Assembly: GCA_949916125.1 (NCBI GenBank)
Contig: CATLEJ010000002.1
Coordinates: 1-56,545 of the forward strand
Reading direction: 5' to 3'
DNA length: 56,545 bases
DNA from: an uncultured Oscillospiraceae bacterium
Lineage (GTDB): Bacteria > Bacillota > Clostridia > Oscillospirales > Oscillospiraceae
Shown: piece after piece, positions 17,481-26,399 of the stretch
Layout of the letters: every line of letters begins with the position of its first letter
Numbering within the stretch: position 1 is the first letter of the stretch
Position numbers and translations under genes: made by a program
Notes under the pieces: generated by a model
Told to the model about the DNA's origin: nothing
What the model saw: the letters and a program-made list of their open reading frames with translations, nothing else
The model's database searches: none

Positions 17481-18845
17481 ATGGACACCCGGTTTGAATG
17501 GCAGGATGAGTTCAACATCGGCGTTGAGCTGATCGATCAGGAGCACCAGCGGCTGTTCAAAATCATCAATAAGTTGCTCCGCTTCCAGGAGGAGGAAAAG
17601 GACAGCCAGTTTGTGTGCCAGGAGGGCATCAAGTATTTTAAAGGACACGCCCTCAAGCATTTTGCCGACGAGGAAGCCTATATGGAGTCCATCGGCTATG
17701 AGGATCTGGAGCAGCACGAACGGATCCACCGGGGGTTCCAGGAGTACACCCTCCCCGCCCTGGAGGAGGAGATGGAGCGCACGGACTACTCCGTCGAGGC
17801 CATGGAGCACTTCCTGGGCGTATGCGCCGGATGGCTGGTGGGGCACACGCTGACGGAGGACCAGGCCATCACCGGCAAGCGGGCCCGGCGCTGGGCAAAG
17901 CTGCTGCCGGGGGAGGAGCTGGCTGCCATCGAAAAGGTCGTCGCCCAGCTGGTGTTCGATATGTTCCACCTGGAGTCCCAGATGGTCAGCAACGCCTACC
18001 ACGGGGAAAAATTTGGCACAGGTGTGTACTACCGGCTGGTCTACGGTATGCCGGGGGAGGAAAAACAGCAGCAGATCATCTTGGCCTTTGAGGAAAAGCT
18101 GCTTATCAATACGGTGGGCAAGGTGATCGGCATCCAGACCAACAAGCTGGACACCATGCTCATGCACGCCACACGCTATACGGCCCGTCAGTTTGCGCAG
18201 CGCGTCACCGAACAGATTCCGGCCATGGACGGCTATGACCTGAAGGAGGAAAACCTGCTGTCCTACGAGCAGCTCCAGGCCATCTTCCAGCGGGAACCCC
18301 TCCAGGTCAGCCTGCTGTTCAGCACGGGGGGCGCGGGGTACTTCGCCTTCTCCGTGATCGCGCCCCATCTGCTGGAAGAACACGTGGACACCACCCCCAT
18401 TGAGGCGGACAACGCCATGGCCGAGGTGGAACAGTACCTGATGAAACGGGAAGAGCAGAACGACGCCGCCCCGCGGTCCAAGATCCTGGTGGTGGACGAC
18501 TCCATGACCATCCGCCAGGGGATGAAGCAGCTCCTGGAGCCGGACTACGAGGTGGCGCTGGCGGAGTCGGGCATTGCGGCCATCCGCACCATCACCCTGA
18601 ACCGGCCCGACCTGGTGCTGCTGGACTATGAGATGCCGGTGTGCGACGGGCGGCAGACGCTGGAAATGCTGCGCTCCGCGCCGGAGTTCGCCGACGTCCC
18701 GGTCATCTTCCTCACCGGCCGCAGCGACCCGGACAGCGTGCGCAAGGTGATGACCCTGAAGCCCGCGGGCTATCTGCTGAAGTACTTAAAGCCGGAGGAA
18801 ATCAAGCAGAAAATCGACGCCTTTTTTGCCAAACAGAAGGGCTGA
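17481..18845 (+). CDS. Bacteriohemerythrin domain - uncharacterised middle domain - response regulator receiver domain
   Basis: N-terminal EFNIGVELIDQEHQRLFKIINKL...HFADEEAYMESIGYEDLEQHERIHRGF; C-terminal KILVVDDSMTIRQGMKQLL...LVLLDYEMPVCDGRQTLEML...VIFLTG. Confidence 0.9.
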   Translation: MDTRFEWQDEFNIGVELIDQEHQRLFKIINKLLRFQEEEKDSQFVCQEGIKYFKGHALKHFADEEAYMESIGYEDLEQHERIHRGFQEYTLPALEEEMERTDYSVEAMEHFLGVCAGWLVGHTLTEDQAITGKRARRWAKLLPGEELAAIEKVVAQLVFDMFHLESQMVSNAYHGEKFGTGVYYRLVYGMPGEEKQQQIILAFEEKLLINTVGKVIGIQTNKLDTMLMHATRYTARQFAQRVTEQIPAMDGYDLKEENLLSYEQLQAIFQREPLQVSLLFSTGGAGYFAFSVIAPHLLEEHVDTTPIEADNAMAEVEQYLMKREEQNDAAPRSKILVVDDSMTIRQGMKQLLEPDYEVALAESGIAAIRTITLNRPDLVLLDYEMPVCDGRQTLEMLRSAPEFADVPVIFLTGRSDPDSVRKVMTLKPAGYLLKYLKPEEIKQKIDAFFAKQKG

Positions 18846-18857
18846 CCAGACACAGCA

Positions 18858-18902
18858 AAGGCGCGGGAGCCGCCCCACCGGGCAGCCCCGCGCCTTTTCC
18901 GC
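18858..18902 (+). terminator. Stem-loop terminator
   Basis: AAAGGCGCGGGagccgccccaccgggcagCCCCGCGCCTTTTCC. Confidence 0.6.
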
Positions 18903-18924
18903 CGCATCCCGGCGGTTCCGCCCG

Positions 18925-20286
18925 TCATCCGGCCCCCCCGTCTTCCCGGAGCAGCTTCCGCGACACCGCGAAGTAGCTGGCCAGCAGCACCGCATCCGCC
19001 CCCAGCCAGGCGGCGGGCTCGGCCAGGAAGATGCCCGTCTCCCCCATGGTGAGGGGCAGGTACAGGGCGGCCCCGGTGCGCATCAAAAACTCCACCACGC
19101 CGGAGGCCATGGGCAGGCGGGTATTCCCCAGGCCCTGGACGGCAGCGCGCAGCACATGGAGCAGGTACAGCACCGGCAGACACACGCTCATAATGGCCAG
19201 ATAGAAGTAGGCGACCTGGGTGGCCTGTTCCACCTCCTGGGGCGTGCCTGAGATAAACCAGCCCACAATGCCCCGGCCGCACAGCAGCATGACGGCGGCG
19301 ATCACCACCGAGGTGGCGGCGGCAATGGCCGTCCCCACCCGCACCCCCTGGCGGATGCGGCGGTGTTCCCCCGCGCCCAGGTTCTGCCCCACAAAGGTAA
19401 TCATGGCGTAGCCGTAGGAGGTGGCCGCGATCTCCAACACGCCGTACAGCTTATTGGTGGCGGTAAAGCCCGCGATAAACACCACGCCGCAGCGGTTCAC
19501 CACAAACTGGACGATCATGCCGCCGATGCCGATCATGCAGTTCTGGAGGGCCATGGGGAAGCCCAGCCCCAGCAGCCTGGGGGCTGTGTCCCGCCGGAGC
19601 CGCAGGTTTTCTCGCTTCAGCCGCAGCAGCTCCAGCCGGCCCACGTGGTACAGGCAGAACAGGCCGGACACCCCCTGGGCGATCAGGGTGGCGGCGGCGG
19701 CCCCGGCGATGCCCCAGTGGAACACCATGACAAACAGCAGGTCCAGCGCCACGTTGGTGACGGAGGCCACCGCCATGGCCTGTAACGGCGTTTTCCCGTC
19801 CCCCAGGGAGCGCAGGACGCTGGCCAGCAGGTTATAGGCCGTCACAACGGGGACGCCGAAAAACATGATGCGCAGGTAGAGCAGCGTGTCGGGCAGGATG
19901 TCGGCGGGCGTCTGCATCAGCAGCAGCACGGGCCGCACCGCCGCCTGGCTGCCCACCACCAGCGCCGCCGCGAACAGGGCGGACAGGACGGCGGAATTCC
20001 CCACCACGTCCCGGAGCCGGTCGTACCGGCCCGCGCCGAACTCCCTGGACATGAGGATGGCAAAGCCCTGGGTGAAGCCCTGCACAATGCCCAGCATCAT
20101 CCAGTTGATCCAGTCGGCGGCGCCCAGGGCGGCCAGCGCGCCCACGCCCAGGTATTTGCCCACCACCATGGTGTCCACCACGGTGTAGAGCTGCTGGAAC
20201 ACATTGCCCACCATCAGCGGCAGGGCAAAGGTGAGGATCAGCCGTCCGGGCCGTCCCTCGGTCATGCTTTGAATGCGGGCTGCCAT
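18925..20286 (-). CDS. MATE family efflux transporter
   Basis: TEGRPGRLILTFALPLMVGNVFQQLYTVVDTMVVGKYLG...; 12-TM pattern; GGAGGAAGCT RBS. Confidence 0.92.
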   Translation of the reverse strand: MAARIQSMTEGRPGRLILTFALPLMVGNVFQQLYTVVDTMVVGKYLGVGALAALGAADWINWMMLGIVQGFTQGFAILMSREFGAGRYDRLRDVVGNSAVLSALFAAALVVGSQAAVRPVLLLMQTPADILPDTLLYLRIMFFGVPVVTAYNLLASVLRSLGDGKTPLQAMAVASVTNVALDLLFVMVFHWGIAGAAAATLIAQGVSGLFCLYHVGRLELLRLKRENLRLRRDTAPRLLGLGFPMALQNCMIGIGGMIVQFVVNRCGVVFIAGFTATNKLYGVLEIAATSYGYAMITFVGQNLGAGEHRRIRQGVRVGTAIAAATSVVIAAVMLLCGRGIVGWFISGTPQEVEQATQVAYFYLAIMSVCLPVLYLLHVLRAAVQGLGNTRLPMASGVVEFLMRTGAALYLPLTMGETGIFLAEPAAWLGADAVLLASYFAVSRKLLREDGGAG

Positions 20287-20289
20287 AGC

Positions 20290-20469
20290 TTCCTCCGTCC
20301 GGGGCGGGCCGCCGGGGGGCGGCGCGTCCCTGCTGTTGTCGGTTTCCTGTCCTGTCAGGGACGCCGGCCCGGGTTTTCCCCGGCGTCTCCCTGAGCTGTA
20401 TGATGATATGGTCAGCCCGTGGGCTGACTATGAAGTCTGACGCGAGGCCGCAAAGCGGCCTGTGCGTCA
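20290..20469 (-). ncRNA. Structured 5' leader (candidate attenuator/riboswitch-like element) upstream of the MATE gene
   Basis: Minus strand: TGACGC..GGCCGC-ttt-GCGGCC..GCGTCA, GTCAGCCC-ac-GGGCTGAC, then CAGGGAgaCGCCGG/CCGGCGTCCCTG overlapping an alternative GCGTCCCTG/CAGGGACGC pairing. Confidence 0.5.
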
Positions 20470-20498
20470 ACTATAAAGGATATCGCCCCAAAAAGCAA
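20470..20498 (-). promoter_or_regulatory. Sigma-A promoter for the MATE gene
   Basis: Minus strand TTGCTT-N17-TATAGT. Confidence 0.6.
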
Positions 20499-20542
20499 GC
20501 GGTACTTTCCCGCCCCGCCCCCAAAAAACAGCCCTCGCCCCC

Positions 20543-20571
20543 TTGACGGCGGCGGCCGCTTCCTGTATGCT
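20543..20571 (+). promoter_or_regulatory. Sigma-A promoter of a short transcription unit
   Basis: TTGACG-N17-TATGCT. Confidence 0.6.
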
Positions 20572-20612
20572 GGAGTCATGGATGACAGCCGCCGGAGGGC
20601 GGCGTATTTGAA

Positions 20613-20687
20613 ATGAACCCCGGCAAGACCACCCTCACCCCGGAGGAATACGCCGGGATGATCGAGAAGCTCAAGGCCAACCTGTAA
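20613..20687 (+). CDS. Possible 24-aa small protein MNPGKTTLTPEEYAGMIEKLKANL, overlapping a 12-aa ORF (20578-20616)
   Basis: Lies between a plausible promoter and a strong terminator; ORFs overlap (ATGA). Confidence 0.35.
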   Translation: MNPGKTTLTPEEYAGMIEKLKANL

Positions 20688-20714
20688 AGGCGGCCCCTAT
20701 CCGCAGCCAAAGGG

Positions 20715-20748
20715 GCGCCCCGCGTGTGAACACGCGGGGCGCTTTTTC
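20715..20748 (+). terminator. Rho-independent terminator of the short unit
   Basis: GCGCCCCGCGTGT-ga-ACACGCGGGGCGC followed by TTTTTCTT. Confidence 0.85.
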
Positions 20749-20749
20749 T

Positions 20750-21193
20750 TCAGCCCTCGCCGCCCCCCGACGGGTCGCGGCACACATTTTCCTCCAGCCG
20801 TCTGAGCAGCCCCGCCAGCAGCGCCCAGTCCTCCGCGCCGATCCCCTGGGACAGCTGCCGCTGGAACTTCTCGTGGGCGCCCTCCAGCACCGCCAGCATT
20901 TCCTCCCCCTCCCGGGTGAGGAACAGCCGGTACTGCCTGCGGTTTTCCGGGTCCTGCTCCCGGCGCAGGTGCCCCATCTCCTCCAGCCGCCGGGCCGAAC
21001 GGGCCACGCTGGCCTTGTCCAGGGCATAGAAGCCCACCACGTCCTCCTGGCTGCCCCCCGGATGGCGGCCGATGTACAGGATGATTAGGTGCATGGCCCC
21101 CACGTACTGGCTGGGGGCCAGCGTCCCCCGCCGGAGCATCCGCATCCGCTGCCGGTTGATCCGCAGCAGGCTGGACAGGACCGGGTCGGTCAT
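20750..21193 (-). CDS. MarR family transcriptional regulator
   Basis: GGSQEDVVGFYALDKASVARSARRLEEMGHLRREQDPENRRQYRLFLTREGEEM winged HTH. Confidence 0.9.
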   Translation of the reverse strand: MTDPVLSSLLRINRQRMRMLRRGTLAPSQYVGAMHLIILYIGRHPGGSQEDVVGFYALDKASVARSARRLEEMGHLRREQDPENRRQYRLFLTREGEEMLAVLEGAHEKFQRQLSQGIGAEDWALLAGLLRRLEENVCRDPSGGGEG

Positions 21194-22608
21194 GCCGGCT
21201 CACCCCCCGGGGCGGCGGACAGTTCCGCGGCCTGGGCGTCCGCCGCCTCCTGGATCCTCCGCTTCACCCGGCGGATCAGGGGCACCGCCAGAAACAGGGT
21301 GAGCACGTCCGCCACCGCCTGGACGGCGGCTACGCCGTTGGCCCCCCAGGCCCAGGCCATGGGGTAGACAATGGGCAGGAAGCAGGTGCCCTGCCGGGAG
21401 GTGGACAGCAGCAGCGCCCCCCGGGCGTTGCCCAGCCCCGCGCAGAACATATTGACCACCGCCACCCAGCCGTGTATGGGCAGCACCAGGCATTGCAGGC
21501 GGATGCACAGCGCCCCCACCGCCAGCATCTCGGCGGACTGGTCGGACTTGGCGAACACGCCGATCAGGGGGTCGGCCAGCGCCGCCAGCGTCAGGCCCAT
21601 CACCAGCGCCCCGGCGATGGCGGCCCGGGAGGCAAAGCGGTAGCTCTCCTTCACACGGTCATACTGCTTCGCCCCCCAGTTGAAGCCCGCCACCGGCTGG
21701 AACCCGGTGCCGAAGCCCAGGATCACGCCGAAGGGGAACATCATCACCTTGGTGGACACGCCCACCCCGGCCAGCACCGCGTCGGAGATCCCCCCGGCGA
21801 TGTTGTTGAGCACGATGGCCGACACCACCGCCAGCCCGGAGCGGAACATGGACGAGGAGCCCACGGTAAAGACCTGGGTGAGGATGTCCCGGCTGGGCCG
21901 GAAGCAGCGGACGGACAGGCGCAGCACGCTGCGCCGGGTGAGGTAGGGGAACACCAGGATGGCAAAGCTCACCATCTTGGAGATGGCGGTGGCCAGGGAC
22001 GCGCCCGCCACCCCCATGTCAAAGTTGAAGATAAAGATGGGGTCCAGGAAGCAGTTCAGCACGCCGCCGAAGCCCATGCCGATCATGGAGCGCAGGGCGC
22101 TGCCCTCCGCCCGCAGGCACTGGTTCATCACAAAGTTGGCCGCCATGAAGGGGGCCACCAGCAGCACATAGGTGGCGTACTCCACGGCGAACTGCTCGCA
22201 GGTGTCGGTGGCGCCCAGCAGGCGCACCATGGGGTGCAGGAAGCTCACGCCCAGCAGGGTGACCACCCCGCCGAAGATCATGGCCACAAAAAAGGCCGTG
22301 GACAGCACCCGGTCGGCCTTTTCCTTCTCCCTGGCCCCCAGCAGGCGGGAGATATAGCTGGCCGCGCCCACCGCCAGCATGGACCCGGCCATCATGATAA
22401 TCTGGTCCAGAGACGCGTTGACGCTGATGGCCGCCTGGGCGCTCTCCCCCAGGTCGCTGACGAAGTAGGTGTCCGCCAGATTGTAGATGGATGTGATCAG
22501 AAAGGAGATGATGGAGGGCAGGGCCATCTTGGTGATCACCTTGGGCAGCGAGCCCTTGAGCATCATGTCCTCCCGCTGCTGCTGCCGCGCTTTCTCTGTC
22601 TGTGCCAT
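21190..22608 (-). CDS. MATE family efflux transporter
   Basis: KMALPSIISFLITSIYNLADTYFVSDLGESAQAAISVNASL...; the MATE start (22608) is upstream, so its 3' end overlaps the MarR start by 4 nt. Confidence 0.92.
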   Translation of the reverse strand: MAQTEKARQQQREDMMLKGSLPKVITKMALPSIISFLITSIYNLADTYFVSDLGESAQAAISVNASLDQIIMMAGSMLAVGAASYISRLLGAREKEKADRVLSTAFFVAMIFGGVVTLLGVSFLHPMVRLLGATDTCEQFAVEYATYVLLVAPFMAANFVMNQCLRAEGSALRSMIGMGFGGVLNCFLDPIFIFNFDMGVAGASLATAISKMVSFAILVFPYLTRRSVLRLSVRCFRPSRDILTQVFTVGSSSMFRSGLAVVSAIVLNNIAGGISDAVLAGVGVSTKVMMFPFGVILGFGTGFQPVAGFNWGAKQYDRVKESYRFASRAAIAGALVMGLTLAALADPLIGVFAKSDQSAEMLAVGALCIRLQCLVLPIHGWVAVVNMFCAGLGNARGALLLSTSRQGTCFLPIVYPMAWAWGANGVAAVQAVADVLTLFLAVPLIRRVKRRIQEAADAQAAELSAAPGGEPA

Positions 22609-22828
22609 TGGGGTATTGCCTCCCTGTTCGTTTCATTTGCAACTGTTTCATCTGGCACTATATCATACCCCCCGAACGCGGCTTTGTCAAGCCCCTTCCC
22701 GCTCCCTTCACTGACGCCGCAGGGTGTCAAAAGGGGCCGGCTTGCTTTTTGGGGCGTCTTCTGTTATACTACACAGGTTCCCCAAAGCGGTGGGACAGCA
22801 GCATCGTCAGAGAAAGGAAGTGACGTCC

Positions 22829-24139
22829 ATGTGGGCGGAGCACAGCGTATTTTATCAGATTTATCCCCTGGGCTTTTGCGGGGCCCCGCGGGAAAATGAC
22901 GGCATACAGGCCAGCCGCATCGGCAAAATCGGCGATTGGGCGGGCCATATTCAGAAGCTGGGCGCGGACGCGGTATACCTCTCCCCCATTTTTGAGAGCG
23001 ACCGCCACGGCTACGACACCCGGGACTACCGCAAAATCGACTGCCGCCTGGGCACCAACGAGGAATTTGCCCAGGTGTGCCGCACCCTCCATGACCACGG
23101 GATCAAGGTGGTGCTGGACGGGGTGTTCAACCACGTGGGCCGGGGCTTCTGGGCCTTCCGGGATGTGCAGGAGAAGAAGTGGGACTCCCCCTATAAGGAC
23201 TGGTTCCACATCAGCTTCGACGGCAACTCCAACTATAACGACGGCTTCTGGTACGAGGGTTGGGAGGGCCATTTCGAGCTGGTGAAGCTCAACCTGCGCA
23301 ACCCCGCCGTGGCGGACTACCTGCTGGACACCGTGAAGTTCTGGGTGGACGAGTTCGGCATCGACGGGCTGCGGCTGGACGTGGCCTACTGCCTGGACAA
23401 GGATTTCCTGCGCCGGCTGCGGGCCTTCTGCAATGAGCTGAAGCCGGAGTTTTTCCTGCTGGGGGAGACCCTCCACGGGGACTACAACCAGTGGGTCAAC
23501 GACGAGATGCTCCACTCCTGCACCAACTACGAGTGCTACAAGGGGCTGTACTCCAGCTTCAACTCCATGAACCTGTTCGAGATCGTCCACTCCCTGAAGC
23601 GGCAGTTCGGCCCGGAAAACTGGACGCTGTACAAGGGCAAGCACCTGCTGTGCTTCGCCGACAACCACGACGTCACCCGGGTGGCCTCCATCCTGCAAAA
23701 CCCCGAACACCTGCCCCTGCTGTACGGGGTGCTGTTCGGGATGCCCGGCATCCCCTGCCTGTACTACGGCAGCGAGTGGGGGGCGAAGGGGGACAAAGCC
23801 CAGGGGGACGACGCCCTGCGGCCCTGCTTTGACAAGCCGGAGTGGAACGGGCTCACCGATACCATCGCCGCCATGGCAAAGGCCCATAAGGAGAGCGAGG
23901 CCCTGTGCTTCGGCGACTTTCAGGACGTGGTGCTTACCAACAAGCAGGCCGTTTTCCAGCGCCGCACCGACGGCGAGCGGGTGCTGGTGGCGGTGAACGC
24001 GGACAGCCAGCCCTACTGGGCCCACTTCGACGCGGGCTGCGGCCGGGCGGTGGATCTGCTCACCGGGGAGACCCACGACTTCGGCGGCGGCAGCGAGCTG
24101 CCCCCCTACAGCGTATTTTACTGGAAATGCGAGCAGTGA
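22829..24139 (+). CDS. GH13 alpha-amylase family glycosidase (maltogenic/cyclomaltodextrinase-like)
   Basis: DGVFNHVG, GLRLDVAYCLD, GETLHGD, FADNHDVTR conserved GH13 regions. Confidence 0.92.
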   Translation: MWAEHSVFYQIYPLGFCGAPRENDGIQASRIGKIGDWAGHIQKLGADAVYLSPIFESDRHGYDTRDYRKIDCRLGTNEEFAQVCRTLHDHGIKVVLDGVFNHVGRGFWAFRDVQEKKWDSPYKDWFHISFDGNSNYNDGFWYEGWEGHFELVKLNLRNPAVADYLLDTVKFWVDEFGIDGLRLDVAYCLDKDFLRRLRAFCNELKPEFFLLGETLHGDYNQWVNDEMLHSCTNYECYKGLYSSFNSMNLFEIVHSLKRQFGPENWTLYKGKHLLCFADNHDVTRVASILQNPEHLPLLYGVLFGMPGIPCLYYGSEWGAKGDKAQGDDALRPCFDKPEWNGLTDTIAAMAKAHKESEALCFGDFQDVVLTNKQAVFQRRTDGERVLVAVNADSQPYWAHFDAGCGRAVDLLTGETHDFGGGSELPPYSVFYWKCEQ

Positions 24140-24159
24140 CCCCGGCGGGGCCCGCGGCA

Positions 24160-24198
24160 AAAAACGCCCGGAAGCATTGCTTCCGGGCGTTTCCTTTT
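24160..24198. terminator. Bidirectional terminator between GH13 and flavoprotein genes
   Basis: AAAAAACGCCCGGAAGC-att-GCTTCCGGGCGTTTCCTTTTTT. Confidence 0.85.
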
Positions 24199-24202
24199 TT
24201 GC

Positions 24203-25369
24203 TCAGACGGCCTGGGCCATGGCCTTGGCCAGCTCCCGCATCTGCGCCCGGTTTTCCTCCGTGGCGGCGGAGCGGATGGTGATGTTCGGCTCCAGCAGGG
24301 TGAGGCCCTTCATGGCCTCCAGCTCGGCCAGCATGGTCTTCAGCGCCGAGGGGCCCCAGGAGCCGTTCTCTATCAGGCCCACCGTCCGGTCCCGGAAGCC
24401 CTTGGACTTCAGCCGCGCCAGGAACTGGGCCATGGGCGGGAACACCCCCGCGTCATAGCTGGACGCCGCCAGCACCAGGCCGCTGTACCGGAAGGCCCCG
24501 GCCACCGCCTCCGCCCAGTCCCGGCGGGTGAGGTCCACCGTCTCCACCGCCGCCCCCTCGGCCCGGAGCATCTCGGCCAGCTCCAGCGCCGCCCGGGCGG
24601 TATTGCCGTGGATGGACGCGTAGGCCACCAGCACCCCCCGGTCCTCCGGGACGTAGCGGCTCCACAGGTCGTATTTCTCCAGGGCCAGGGCCAGCGCCTC
24701 CCCCGTCAGCACCGGGCCGTGGAGGGGGCATACCGCCCGGATGTCCAGCCCCGCCGCCTTTTTCAGCAGGGCCTGCACCTGGACGCCGTACTTGCCCACG
24801 ATATTCAGGTAGTACCGCCGGGCCTCGTCCACCCAGGGGAGGTCGGGGTCCGCCGCGCCGAAGCGGCCGAAGCCGTCGGCGGAGAACAGGATGCCGCCGG
24901 CCCGCTCGAAGGACACCATGACCTCCGGCCAGTGGACCATGGGCGCCATGTAAAAGGTGAGCGCATGGGCGCCCAGCTCCAGGGTGTCCCCCTCCTTCAC
25001 GGTGAGGGCGCGGGCGGAAAAGTCCCGCCCGGTGAAGGCGGCCAGCATGGGGAAGGTCTTGGCGTTGCCCACGATGGTCATGCCGGGGTACTTGTCCGCC
25101 AGGGCCGCCGCGCCGCCGGCGTGGTCGGGCTCCATGTGGTGGACCACCAGGTAGTCCGGCGTCCGGCCCGCCAGCGCCCGCTCCACGTTGGCCAGCCACT
25201 CGTCCACCCTGCGCGGGTCCACCGCGTCCAGCACCGCCGTCTTCTCGTCCAGAATGACGTAGGAGTTGTAGCTCACCCCGCCGGGGACGGCGTACTGGCT
25301 TTCAAACAGGTCCAAATCGCCGTCAAAGCATCCCACCGGCACAACAGCCGGGTCAATCGTTGCAATCAT
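24203..25369 (-). CDS. FprA-family A-type flavoprotein (beta-lactamase fold plus flavodoxin)
   Basis: HHMEPDHAGG, HWPEVMVSF, FSADGFGRFG, flavodoxin VAYASIHGNTARAA. Confidence 0.92.
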   Translation of the reverse strand: MIATIDPAVVPVGCFDGDLDLFESQYAVPGGVSYNSYVILDEKTAVLDAVDPRRVDEWLANVERALAGRTPDYLVVHHMEPDHAGGAAALADKYPGMTIVGNAKTFPMLAAFTGRDFSARALTVKEGDTLELGAHALTFYMAPMVHWPEVMVSFERAGGILFSADGFGRFGAADPDLPWVDEARRYYLNIVGKYGVQVQALLKKAAGLDIRAVCPLHGPVLTGEALALALEKYDLWSRYVPEDRGVLVAYASIHGNTARAALELAEMLRAEGAAVETVDLTRRDWAEAVAGAFRYSGLVLAASSYDAGVFPPMAQFLARLKSKGFRDRTVGLIENGSWGPSALKTMLAELEAMKGLTLLEPNITIRSAATEENRAQMRELAKAMAQAV

Positions 25370-25460
25370 ATCCGTTCCCTGCCTTCCTTCGTATGGATTC
25401 CCAACCATTCTACTATGATTAACGGGCCGCGTCAAGTGGCTTTTCCTCCGAGGGCCGCCC

Positions 25461-26399
25461 TTATGCCAGCGTCCCCAGCACCGCCGCCCACAGGGGGATG
25501 GTGACGGCGGACAGCACGGTGGACAGCAGCACGGCGGCGGCGGCCTCGAACTGGCTGTCCTGGCTGGGGTCGTACTGGATGGTAAACGCCGCCAGCAGGG
25601 AGGGGACCGGCAGGGCGGAGAAGACCACCGCCACCTGGGTCAGCTCCGGGTCCAGCCCCAGGGCCAGCGACAGGCCCAGCACCAGGGCGGGCATCGCCAG
25701 CACCCGCACCAGCGGCGCGCCGAAATACCGGGGGCGGAGCAGCCGCCTGAACTCGTACTTGCCCAGGGAGACGCCGCACAGCACCATCCCCAGCGGGGAG
25801 GCGCAGGAGCCCAGGGAATTGATGACCCCGGACACCGGCGCGGGCAGGGGCAGCTGGGTGATGTACAGCACAAGCCCCACAAACACCGCCGCCACCGGCG
25901 GGGAGAACCAGCCCTTCAGGCGCTCCGGCCAGCTCCGCTTCTGCCGCTCCACCCCCGGCGGGGAGAGCAGCGGCCCGGCGGAGCTGTAGTAGATCATCCG
26001 GTAGGGCACCAGGAACACCACGAAGCGGAACACCCCCAGGTCGCCGTACAGCGCCTCCATCACGGGTATGCCCACAAAGGTGAAGTTGGTGTACATCATC
26101 CCGAAGCGCATGATCCGGGCGGAGGCCGTCTTCCCCATGAGGTGGTAGGCCGCCTGCCCCAGGGCGAAGGTGAGCGCCCACAGGGCCAGGGCCAGCACCA
26201 CGAGCTGCCCGCAGGTTTTCAGCTCCTCCCAGGAAAAGGTGCCGGACATGGAGCGCACGATCATGCAGGGCAGGGCGATCTTCATGAGGAAGGAGGTGAG
26301 CTGCTTGTCAAAGTCGCCGGAGACAATCCCGGTCCGCCAGGCAAACACCCCCACGGCGGCCATCAGCATCAGCTGGACGGAGAGGGCGGCGGCGGTCAT
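25461..26399 (-). CDS. AEC family (auxin efflux carrier-like) transporter
   Basis: FLMKIALPCMIVRSM; polytopic; GMMYTNFTFVGIPVMEALYG. Confidence 0.85.
   Translation of the reverse strand: MTAAALSVQLMLMAAVGVFAWRTGIVSGDFDKQLTSFLMKIALPCMIVRSMSGTFSWEELKTCGQLVVLALALWALTFALGQAAYHLMGKTASARIMRFGMMYTNFTFVGIPVMEALYGDLGVFRFVVFLVPYRMIYYSSAGPLLSPPGVERQKRSWPERLKGWFSPPVAAVFVGLVLYITQLPLPAPVSGVINSLGSCASPLGMVLCGVSLGKYEFRRLLRPRYFGAPLVRVLAMPALVLGLSLALGLDPELTQVAVVFSALPVPSLLAAFTIQYDPSQDSQFEAAAAVLLSTVLSAVTIPLWAAVLGTLA

Noticed and set aside
21472-22899. 475-aa plus-strand ORF antisense to MATE
   Set aside because: His/Gly/Gln-rich antisense translation; the minus strand encodes a standard MATE transporter.
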